Assembly (NCBI GenBank): GCA_030549335.1
Contig: CM060191.1
Span: 4,717,001-4,781,000, forward strand
DNA: 64,000 bases
Reading direction: 5' to 3'
Source: Pontederia crassipes
Lineage: Eukaryota > Streptophyta > Magnoliopsida > Commelinales > Pontederiaceae
Part shown: piece by piece, positions 55,345 through 64,000 of the stretch
Numbering within the stretch: position 1 is the first letter of the stretch
How the letters are laid out: every line of letters begins with the position of its first letter
Made by a program: the position numbers and the translations under genes
The notes under the pieces: generated by a model
The model's database searches: none
Seen by the model: only the letters and a program-made list of their open reading frames with translations
What the model was told of the DNA's origin: nothing

Positions 55345-56514
55345 TGTTGGATCTAAGTTTTAGTAATATATAAAATTATATTTTGATGCTACAAACCTCA
55401 AAAGATTAAAGTTAAAATGCTGAAAAAATTTAAAGAAAAAGATATAACTTTATGCACTACACTTTAATTAAATAATTAACTATGATACTATTAGAGTTTT
55501 GATTAATCATAAATATCAAAGTTGTAGAGAATTATTTATCTTTTCATAGAATAAAAAATCATCTCATTTGGATAACTGTGCAAAAAGTTATGCTTAAAAT
55601 AGTGCATGGCGGTCGAACTGCCGGCTGAAAAATAGGTCGATCGGTCCAGAATATCGGTCGACCGTCTAGAATACAGGTCCACCGATCAATGTAGAAAATG
55701 CTCAATTTCAATCAACAGAATATCGAGACTATACCAGTCGAAGTACCGGTAGATCGGACAGTTCAAAATTTGCCAACGGTCACATTTTTCATAAAAGAAA
55801 GTGTACCAGTTGACCGGTCCATATGTGCGGTCGATCGGTCAAATGAACAGTAACGATCAAATTTGAAGGAGAAAATTGTGGAATAATTTTTGGACAACTT
55901 TCTCACTTGCAGAAGCCTATAAAAAAGGAGTGTCAAAGCCAAAAGAAAGAACATGCATCCAAGTATTGAAGCAAAATTTCAAGAAATCAAAAGAAGATCA
56001 TTTCTCTTGAAGTTATCATTTAGAGTTTTCTTTCTTTCTCTCTTCCACTCTTGTGAGCATAGAATTGTAAAAGAGAGAAACATTTTTGTTCAGAAAAATT
56101 ATAAAGAGCTCCTGTGTAAAAGAGGTTATAAATCTTACTTCTTGAGTGAGAGAAAAAGATTAGCTTCCTAGAAGGAGATGTTGCATTGCCTCTGTGGTTG
56201 ATGTAAAGGGTTTTCTTTCTTACCCCATTTGGGACAAATGAATGGATTAGTGGAATCTTCGACGGTCTCGAAGTCGAGAAGTCAGAGTGGGGACGTAGGC
56301 CAAGGTGTGGCCGAACCTCGTCAACAACCACCGTGTGTTTGCGTTTGATTTTCTCTCTCTCTCTCCATCTCATTGAATTTATGATCTGAATTGTAAATGA
56401 TTTAAGAATCGATTTTAAGCTTCCGCGGCGGTTTTTGTGAAATCGACATTTTCGAATTGAACACCAATTCACCCCCCCCCCCCCCCCCCTCTTGGTGCCC
56501 TTTGGGATTCTACA
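55345..56514 (+). repeat. Right LTR of the gag-only element (1,170 bp)
   Basis: TGTTGGATCTAAG...GGGATTCTACA, direct copy of 51845-53061 with substitutions and small deletions. The palindromes of U3 are eroded here (for example GGTCGATCGG, GGTCCACCG). It has a longer poly-C run at 56472-56489. Confidence 0.9.
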
Positions 56515-56589
56515 ACCTATATTAATAATAATTACTAAAATAAATGTATATATATATTACCTATTTAATACTAATTAATAAATATATAT

Positions 56590-56648
56590 GCATATGCATA
56601 CATACATACATATACATATGCATATACATATGCATACATATACGCATA

Positions 56649-56679
<31 letters not shown>

Positions 56680-56870
56680 CATACATACATGTATGCATGC
56701 ATGCATACATACATATATATATATGTGTGTGTGTGTGTGTATACATATATATATATATATATATATATTTGTGTGTATATACATACATATATATATATGC
56801 ATACACATATACATACATTTATATATACACACGTACATATATACATATTCATATTACATATATACATATA
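56590..56870. repeat. CATA/TATA/TG microsatellite cluster
   Basis: (CATA)n from 56650 to 56690, GCATGCATGCAT, (TG)n and (TA)n runs. Many overlapping ORFs rich in Y, I, H and T on both strands are artefacts of these repeats. Confidence 0.95.
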
Positions 56871-57204
56871 CATATGCATCGAAGCTAGCGACAATATCGT
56901 CGCCATCCCGACGCCAAAATGGTATAGCGTCGCAATAGCATCGTAAACCCGTGACACTAGCTTAGTGATCTATCGATGCTAATGCGACATGATATTCTAT
57001 CTTAGCGTCTCAACAATCGCATCGCTAATTGTGGCGCTACCGATGGAGATCCATGTGCTTCTCGAGGAACAAATCGTAACCCTTCATTCTTTTAACCCGA
57101 CGCTCGAAGACACACGCTCTAACCCTTCGTTCTCTTTCTCTCTTTCTCCCTCTCACTTTTAATGCTCAAAGATGTGGCCAAATCTTTCTCCCTCGCCACG
57201 ACAC

Positions 57205-57208
<4 letters not shown>

Positions 57209-57267
<59 letters not shown>

Positions 57268-57307
57268 CCTCCCTCCCTCCCTCCCTCCCTCCCTCCCTCC
57301 CTCCCTC
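57209..57307. repeat. (CT)n followed by (CCCT)n microsatellite
   Basis: About 27 CT units (57209-57262), then about 11 CCCT units to 57307. It lies about 40 bp before a small ORF and could be a pyrimidine-rich leader, a common feature of plant 5' UTRs. Confidence 0.95.
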
Positions 57308-57343
57308 GGGCGATCGGCTATCACCTATGGTGAAGATTCCTAT

Positions 57344-57571
57344 ATGGCGTCAGAGTCAAGCTACGACGGTGGAAGTGTCGAGGAGTTCGAGTTTGGCTGG
57401 GAAGATGCGGTGGTGTTTTTTATGACGATCGCGGTGATTCTCCTGGTCGTCGGGTGGAAGCGGCGATTGTTGCGGGCGGACGTGGGCCTGTTCGTGTGCA
57501 TCAAGGCATTTGCCACAAGGGAGATCTACAGTGTGCAAGTCGCGTTGGATCCCAAGATCATGGATGGATGA
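57344..57571 (+). CDS. Small single-pass membrane protein ORF, unrecognised
   Basis: A 75-residue ORF in GC-rich sequence unlike its AT-rich surroundings. The N-terminus is acidic (MASESSYDGGSVEEFEFGWE), followed by one membrane segment (AVVFFMTIAVILLVVGW, residues 22-38), then a basic stretch KRRLLR. I do not recognise a family. It follows a (CT)n/(CCCT)n tract, and another short frame starts upstream at 57329 (MVKIPIWRQ...). It lies between family II CACTA subterminal arrays, so it could be a captured gene fragment, the start of a spliced gene whose later exons are not evident, or chance. Confidence 0.3.
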   Translation: MASESSYDGGSVEEFEFGWEDAVVFFMTIAVILLVVGWKRRLLRADVGLFVCIKAFATREIYSVQVALDPKIMDG

Positions 57572-58439
57572 GCTCCCACGCTACACGTGGATGAACATAG
57601 ACAACTAGTGATTATAATGGAAATTTATAAGTAAATTCAATGGAAAGTCCGTCAGTATAATTGTGTATATGTAAATTTAATGGAAGAATGGATGGATATA
57701 TATATATATAATTGAAATTGTCACTACAAGAAAATTGACAAATAGCAACCCAAAGGAGGAGACGTTATTGCGGCGCTATTGAGTCTCTGGAATATATAGC
57801 GACTCTTTAGCGTCTAAGTAAAGTCGACAACATGTGACGTCGTTAATCGGTAGCTAATAGCGTCGCAATAAAGCTAAAGAAGAGGGAGACACTACTATCG
57901 TCAATAGTAAATGCAATCTCGATGTTAAGGTGATGTGCAATGTCTCATTACGAGCAGTTGACGCTAACGTGATGTAGATGTGTGAGGTGCTATTCCGACG
58001 CTCAAGAGACACTAAGTTTATGCATTAGTTGACGCTATTTCGGCACTACTGTGAGGCCTCCATCATGTCTGTTGGGTCGCGAAGGAGACGTTAAGGTGAC
58101 TTTCCACCTATCGACGCTACTATGACGCTCCGAATAATGATATATTTAATGTAGCGTCGACTATGCATGCGACACTAGTGTGACGCTACGGATGCGCTAA
58201 TGTCATATTTTTTTGCCCCGTTACAGCCATATTTTCTTCCCTTCCCACACCATACAATTATATAATTCATATAAATGCATTGATATCCATTACAGGCATA
58301 ATATCAAAGTATAATCATCCCAGGCACAATATCTAAGATAATAATATAAAAAGTAATAAACTGAACTAACAAAAGTATAACTACTATACGTATATCTAAT
58401 AAGAAGTCTATAAGTAACAAAAGTATAGTTGCAAAAGTT

Positions 58440-59235
58440 TTTATCTTAGTTTTGAGAATTGTTGTTGTCGTTCTAGACGTTTGATCATGACGTGCTCGGT
58501 CCTTAGCCTCGCGGGGATTGATTCTGCGGTGGGATCAATTCCTGAATCGCCTGCAATAATGGAGCCAACTGCTGCAACAGCTACTGTGACGCCTGTTGCG
58601 ATATCTGTTGCGACATTTGCTGTGATAGTTGCCGCAATAGTTGTTGCGATAGCTGCGTCACATCAGGTGCAGCGGATGAGCTCGGAGTAGATGGGCCGCC
58701 TGCATATCCTCCGCTCCTCCTATGTACTTAAGCGGTTGTGTCGAGGCCACGCAGGTATCCTCCTCATGTCGTGCCAGTCACCACCTCCCAAACAGGAGAG
58801 TCCTCTACGAAATAAAAAAATTTATGCAATCATATAACCATTATAGATTATATAAATTATATAACATCAAAAACACACATAAATTAAAAACGTGAATCGC
58901 TTTCGAGAAATGTTACCTGGTGGCTGAGTACTCGGATCATCTCCGTACTTTTCAGACATTTAAAAAATAGTTTGCACTAACATCAACAATCAAGTGAACA
59001 TGTGATGAAACTTACCAGAAGCCTACGAGCAGTGGGCGTGACAAGGACATTGGTCTTCTGACTCTTACGTGTGGCCTCATAGGCCACGCGAAAGTCCACG
59101 GGACCGTCTTGTTTCTCCTCTTGCAATAATATTTCAAATTTTATATAATAAATATAAGTTAAAAGTTTGATTAATCAAATTTGTATGTAAGTTACCATGC
59201 TCCGTCAATGCTCGTCAAACCGCATCGACCCGCTA
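58440..59235 (-). pseudogene. Gln-rich CACTA-encoded protein relic (TNP1/Transposase_24-like)
   Basis: Read on the minus strand in exon-like blocks. TDEQWQIKSEKERVK and HIHTSGSMRFDEH (about 59320-59200), EEKQDGPVDFRVAYEATRKS, QKTNVLVTPTARRLLV (59125-59010), then a Gln-rich tail TQLSQQLLRQLSQQMSQQIS, QQASQ, stop, LLQQLAPLLQAIQELIPPQ (58670-58520). This resembles the second gene product of CACTA elements (the DNA-binding partner of the transposase; Transposase_24/Ptta family). Stops and missing parts show decay. A more degraded copy lies at 9590-9900. The plus-strand ORF at 58481-58690 is its antisense shadow. Confidence 0.5.
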
Positions 59236-60640
59236 GTGTGGATGTGGGCCTTGGGTTTTAAAAATCACTTAACTCTTTCCTTTTCCGACTTTATTTGCCA
59301 TTGTTCATCCGTCCTTTATGAACATCAAATACTTAGACTTTGAAAATTTATAAATTTAATAAAAATAATTTAAATGTAAACATACTTAACACTTCCTACA
59401 TAAGGACTCTCAAACCGAGTGATTAATATGCATTGGGCATCTTTGTATGCCCTGCTCCAAAGTGGGGCCGGTGGACGTAACGACCTTGCAAAACTTATAT
59501 AATCGATTTCGGAGGTATTTCGTAGCCACCTCCTAAAAAGCTCTCCGGATCGTCCCCAAACTAAGATCCAGACGAAACTGATTTACCTCCTAAATAATAT
59601 TTTAAAACTTAGTAATTTAAAAAAATAATATAAAATAAATTATGTAACTAAAAAAGAAGATCGTATTGTAAAGGTCCGAAATATGTCACTTGAATTGGGA
59701 CATCTTTCCACGATCCTGCCCCTTCCGACAAGTGGGAAAGAACCAGAGCACTGACATCCCGCACGGTACTAGCGGGTACGAAAATGGTCCTGTAAATTAC
59801 AAAGAAGAATTAATTTTCAATGATAAGTAAAACTATAATAAAGTTTATACAACTTATTTAACTTACATTCTAGCAATATTATTGACGATGACCACTCCAT
59901 TATCGTTTAATCCCTCTTCATTTGTCAAAGAAGAATCATCATCCGGTACAGCTAGGGTAGACTGAAAAGGTCAGACATCATCTACGAGCCCTAGTACAAA
60001 ATAAATCATTAGTGTCATATCAAATTAAACTAGTGATAATTGATATATATACAGTAAAATACTCACCTCGCGTGATGTCTATCACTGCATGATTCATGGC
60101 AGTCCGCTCATCAAAATGTGATAAGCCGGGTGCTTGTACTATCGACGGCGTAGAAACTGACATTATTAAAAAAATATTAATGTAATTAATTGAGAAATAT
60201 AATTTTAATAATAATAAATATATCATGTGGGGTAAGATGTCGCTCGTTAACGCTAGAATGTGGTGAAGCGTCCAATAATCTCGACGGTGGCGTAGCAATT
60301 GTCATCATAAAAAATACTTAAAATACTTAGATGTACTTAAATTTATGCAATATACAGAAAATAACCTGGTATGATATGTCGATCGTCGTTGTGCAATCGA
60401 GACGTCCCGACTATATGCCCCGTTGATGGTGGAGCAACTATCACAAAAATAAAATAATTAGAAAACTATATTCATATAGTTGAAAGCAGAGTTTCAAGTT
60501 AACATATATTCATCTAAATTAAGGCATAATTTAAAAACAATTTAGTCTATTTATATATTCATCTAAATTAGGGCATAATTAGGAACATGACCATATTCAA
60601 TTTCAAGTTAACAAAAATCAATTAACAAAAAGGACTTACT
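59236..60640 (-). other. Further interior of the CACTA element, exon-like fragments
   Basis: The minus strand holds short possible exons (for example EVATKYLRNRLYKF near 59520) separated by AT-rich, intron-like stretches. It is probably the 5' part of the gene ending at 58440. No complete domain could be assembled, and I give no function. Confidence 0.35.
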
Positions 60641-61090
60641 GTCCGACGGAGGAAGACGACGTCCGACGGAGGAAGACGACGTCCGACGGAGGAGCGGCAG
60701 TGGACGAGGGCGGTGGGGCGTCCGTCTGAGGGCAAAGAAAGGTGGAGGAGGGTGCGTCCGACGGAGGGGTCGGAGGAGGAGGCCGGAGGCGGTGTCAAGG
60801 TCGAAGGAGTCGGCGGCGATCGGCGGACGGCATTGGGGTCGGAGGAGGAGGCGGCCGGAAGGCAGGGTCGGGGTCGAAGGAGGAGGCGGCGGTAGGCAAG
60901 CGGGGTCGACGGCGGTAGGCGAGCGGGGTCGGTGTCGAAGGAGGAGGAGGCGGTAAGCGGGTGGGGTTGGGGTCGGAGGAGGAGGTGGTGATCAGTCGGC
61001 GGGGTTATGATCGGAGGAGGAGGCAGGAGGCAGGGTCAGGGTCGACAGAGTCGACATCGGTCGGCGGGCGGGGTTGGGGTCGGAGGTTCA
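60641..61090. repeat. GC-rich tract with a 20-bp tandem repeat
   Basis: GTCCGACGGAGGAAGACGAC occurs at 60641 and 60661, with a partial third unit at 60681. It is followed by reiterated GGGTCGGAGGAGGAGGCGG words. The same kind of tract lies beside transposase sequence at 27180 and beside the subterminal array at 8050, so it is a conserved part of family II elements. The ORF at 60713-60895 is compositional. Confidence 0.7.
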
Positions 61091-61329
61091 AGCGGTAAAC
61101 AGTAAAAGTAAAAAGTAAACAAAGGACTTAGGTACTTAAGGTAAGTTTTTTAATTAGCACCGCATCGTAATGCGACGCTACATAGGCGTTAACATGGCGC
61201 AAACAAATAAATTTTAAGTTTATATTAAAGTGTGATGCTACGTCGACGCCTAGGTGACTCTATAAGCGAAGATGCATAGTTGACGTTAAGTACACGCTAA
61301 AGTGACGCCAAATAAATTTTTTTATTGGT

Positions 61330-61920
61330 TAGGTTTATATTATTTTGTTCATATTATATTATAAGTTTATATTCCAATAGGGTTTTTATATTCTAATTTT
61401 CTATTATATGTATGTAATTTCCTATTCCAATAGGTTTTCTATATTCTAATTTTCTATTATAGATTTTCTATATATTGTACTTTTCTATTTTACGTATGTT
61501 AGGTCTATATATTAGAGATAGAGTATGTATATGTCTATATATGTATATTTTCTATTATTGTAATTTTTTATTATATGTATATATATAATTATAATTCTAT
61601 ATGTATATGTGTATATGACAAAATTGTATATATGTATATCTAATATATATATGTATATGTCTACATGTGCGACATTAAGTCACAACAATGTGTATATGTA
61701 TATGCATTATAAGTATATACGTGTATGTATATGTCTATATATGTACGAGATTAAGTGACAATAACATGTATATGTATACGTATTATAAGTATATATATGT
61801 ATGTATATGTTTATACATGGGAGATTAAATGATAATAATATATATATGTGTTCGTATTATATATAAATATAAGTATATATGTGCATTTATATGTCTATAT
61901 GTTCCTGATTAAGTGAGTGT
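61330..61920. other. TA/TG-rich tract of the CACTA element
   Basis: Low-complexity ATGTATATGTCTATAT words, including two variants of GAGATTAA(G/A)TGA(C/T)AATAA.ATATATATG (about 61747 and 61820). No gene. Confidence 0.6.
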
Positions 61921-62830
61921 TAATAAAGTCGACTAATGTGGCGCTATAGAGACGCTAATGTGTCGCTAAAACATATTAGAGACACCTTAACGTTGACGTA
62001 GCGTCTCAGACGTCTTAGCGTCCCAATAACGCGATGCCAAGTAGACGTCAATGGTGCCTCAGTAGTGTCGACAATCATTGCGGCTCTATTGTGACGCTAA
62101 AATAGGATATTTTTGTAACAAATAATGTCACTTAATTTATAAGTATGCATAAATAACATATATAATATAGTATATTTAGGAACACTCATATGATATAGGC
62201 ATATATAAGTAATTATGCATAAGTAATATAGGTAACATATATATTGTATGCATAAGTAACATATATAAAATAGGTAACAAATTATATATTTAGGAACTCC
62301 TATGATGTAGGCATATATATGTAATTATGTAGGAATACATATATATGTTGAAGGTACACATAATATTTAATTTATTTATTCATTAAAGTATAGTATAGAT
62401 AATATATATTAACATATATGGGGTTGCGTCAAGAACTCAAGATAGATAACATATAATTATATAAATATAGATAGCGCATATATAGTTATATATTTCTTAA
62501 TTAACATATATGTTCTTCAAATATATATAGTTATGAGACGCCAAGTGTTAAAATAGTGCAATTAACCATTGTATGTGTTATGTGTAGGCAACAATAGGAA
62601 TATGTTTTTATGTTAGCGTCTACATAGCGTTGCATTACATGTGATGCCGCGAGGATCGGCGCCAAAATCGCGCAAATGCATGACACCCAAATCGAGTCCT
62701 AGCTAGCGTCGACAAAGTGTCTCAAATCTTGCGACACTAGATTCACATCTAACATTGTCGACGCTACAACAACGCTAAGTTCTACCGCATATTTTCACTT
62801 CATCACACGCAATAAAACGCTAAGTATATT

Positions 62831-62987
62831 ATTTAATTGAATTTTTTATTTTGAATTAATAAAACATGCAATAATATAATGACAAAATTCGGGTATAAAA
62901 CTGACTTGGAAATTTAACAAATAAATAATTAAATTTGATACATGTCATGATAAAATTAGATAAAAATGGCTAAAATAATTACCGCGA
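62831..62987. other. AT-rich junction segment
   Basis: Short sequence between the broken CACTA element and the LARD interior copy. It matches neither. Confidence 0.4.
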
Positions 62988-63364
62988 TTATATCTGGATC
63001 TAAATCATTTCATCTCCGCTCGCTATACACTAAGCGCTGAGGCGATTATCCGTGTGACTGATAATCTCGTGCCTGATCGACATACTCTACATGCTTTATC
63101 AAAAACATTAACTAACTTTAGAATAAAATTTAATATAATTTTATTCATCACAAGAAGATATAGAATACATCATCGCATAAACTTTGCGCATGTTAATGCG
63201 TCATTCGAACATGCTTAGTACGTATCACGTATTTACATATGTATTCATCAATCATATCTTCTTCACATTGTCAAGACATATTAGACATCAATGTATTTTT
63301 CCTTAATGGTCCATCCTTTTTATCACGCAATATTGACATGCATATTGCAACAAAAGGCATACTT

Positions 63365-63426
<62 letters not shown>

Positions 63427-64000
63427 TTGCTTTTGCAATATGTCATTCTATAACATGAAAACATAACTGGTGATAAACATTTGCTTGTTAATATCATCCT
63501 CTTACTAGGCGTCTATTTATTAAGCAAATCTATGCAAAATAAGAGTCAACATGCACATAAGGTGTCTAATTATTTTCTTAATCGTCATCCAACGTAGGTG
63601 TCCTGCATTAGCATGTAAATTTCTCATTTGACCAATGACACAAATCAGACTACGCAACTTATTGTGCATGTCTGAACACTGACCATGTCTACAAAATGAC
63701 ATTTCCTTACTTACAGAGTTATAGAGAAAATCATGATATTCAAAATTATCTCTTTTAATTAGGGTACCAATGAGTGTACAATTTTATCGTAGAATGTTCA
63801 ATTCGTCTTTATAACAGACGACTCTTGCTATAAAGTAATAAATTTACTTGAACAATTCTTATTTAATTTTCACACCCGGTGTGAATAATTGTCTCACCTA
63901 TGTCATTTCTATAGAAAGACATTAAATTCTTCATTAATAGAATAAATCCCTTATTATTTCTAGCTATACATAATATTATTTCACATATAATGTCATGATG
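62988..64000 (-). mobile_element. Second copy of LARD interior, continues past window end
   Basis: Matches 44549-45649 almost base for base, starting ATATCTGGATCTAAATCATT. Relative to that copy it lacks 90 bp between two TTGAC words (44924-44928 and 45014-45018), and it has a longer (TA)n run at 63368-63422. No LTR is in view, so its left edge is a truncation and its right edge lies outside the window. Non-coding. Confidence 0.85.

Larger units (their letters stand above)
51840..56519 (+). mobile_element. Complete gag-only Ty1/copia element (TR-GAG type), TSD ACCTA
   Basis: Element 51845-56514 (4,670 bp) between ACCTA at 51840-51844 and 56515-56519. Left LTR 51845-53061, right LTR 55345-56514. 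The interior of about 2.28 kb holds a primer site, one gag reading frame and a polypurine tract, with no protease, integrase, RT or RNase H. This matches the described class of terminal-repeat elements with only a gag domain. Gag and LTRs are related to the Sirevirus-like copia at 15899-24972 but clearly diverged, so it is a distinct family rather than a deletion copy of that element. Confidence 0.85.
50977..57721 (+). mobile_element. CACTA family II element in the 3' flank of gene copy 2, interrupted
   Basis: CACTGTAAGAAAAAAATTG at 50977 is a variant CACTA terminus. GACGCTAA/TAGCGTC motifs fill 51050-51700. The element is broken by the gag-only copia at 51845-56514, then continues with CATA/TA microsatellites (56550-56870) and further TAGCGTC motifs (56880-57030). 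No matching right terminus is seen before another CACTA left end at 57722, so the right boundary is uncertain. Gene copy 1 shows the uninterrupted pre-insertion sequence. Confidence 0.65.
57722..62830 (+). mobile_element. Large CACTA family II element, right end truncated
   Basis: Left terminus CACTACAAGAAAATTGACAA at 57722. TAGCGTC/GACGCTA array at 57760-58210. Interior with minus-strand transposase-like coding (58440-60300), a GC-rich tract (60641-61090), the AACAGTAAAAGTAAA...TTAGCACCGCATCG segment matching 8385 and 32745, AT/TG-rich tract (61330-61900), then further arrays at 61920-62100 and 62610-62825. The expected right terminus (CTTGTAGTG) is absent; the sequence changes near 62830 to a stretch leading into LARD interior. 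It is the longest family II copy here. Confidence 0.7.

Noticed and set aside
56544..56957. Many overlapping ORFs on both strands
   Set aside because: Translations of CATA, TA and TG microsatellites.
58481..58690. Ala/Val-rich 69-codon plus-strand ORF
   Set aside because: Antisense shadow of the Gln-rich CACTA protein relic.
60641..60694. Short tandem repeats as a possible CRISPR-like array
   Set aside because: The units adjoin without spacers and lie in a GC-rich transposon tract of a plant genome.

Overview
This window comes from a flowering-plant nuclear genome, from a transposon-dense and mostly AT-rich region. Ty1/copia, Ty3/gypsy and CACTA transposons nested in one another, a type I MADS-box gene and an F-box gene relic support this. 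Nothing in the sequence fixes the species, and I saw no rRNA, tRNA or CRISPR array.

Only three loci look like host genes that could still be expressed. Two are near-identical, direct-orientation copies of a secreted Gly/Asn/Tyr-rich protein gene, at 5861-6904 and 49887-50738, sharing about 0.7 kb of upstream sequence with a TATA box. The third is a single-exon M-alpha type I MADS-box gene at 34866-35582. An F-box gene (42755-43384 and 47861-47925) is frameshifted and split by a retroelement. A 75-residue membrane-anchored ORF at 57344-57571 is uncertain.

Left part (1-15.9 kb): a CACTA end (1-807), a gypsy-like LTR region (about 809-2889), dispersed AT-rich repeats (2955-4530), the first Gly/Asn/Tyr gene, nested CACTA pieces (7422-10090), and a decayed minus-strand Ty3/gypsy element of Athila/Tat type with only gag recognisable (about 10.1-15.9 kb). 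Its LTR is split by a complete 9.07-kb Sirevirus-like copia element (15899-24972, target duplication AAGAC). That element carries decayed gag, pol and an envelope-position ORF, and has lost three catalytic aspartates.

Middle (25-42 kb): the rest of the gypsy LTR, a TNP2-type CACTA transposase relic on the minus strand, a near-complete CACTA element (27493-30311), further CACTA ends, the MADS gene, and a complete 1,285-bp non-autonomous CACTA element (40831-42115, TSD TGA) whose empty site is visible in a paralogous repeat near 3650.

Right part (42.7-64 kb): the F-box relic is split by a 4.5-kb coding-free LTR element on the minus strand (43385-47860). Part of that element's interior recurs at 62988-64000. 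Then come the second Gly/Asn/Tyr gene, a CACTA element starting at 50977, a complete gag-only copia element nested inside it (51845-56514, TSD ACCTA), and another large CACTA element (57722 to about 62830).

Most of the structure follows a few rules. CACTA elements of one family (subterminal GACGCTA/TAGCGTC arrays) insert into one another, and a second family carries CCGTCGAAA-type arrays. The LTR elements are mostly non-autonomous (gag-only or coding-free). Two duplicated segments differ by deletions between short direct repeats: 180 bp at GCTT and 90 bp at TTGAC.
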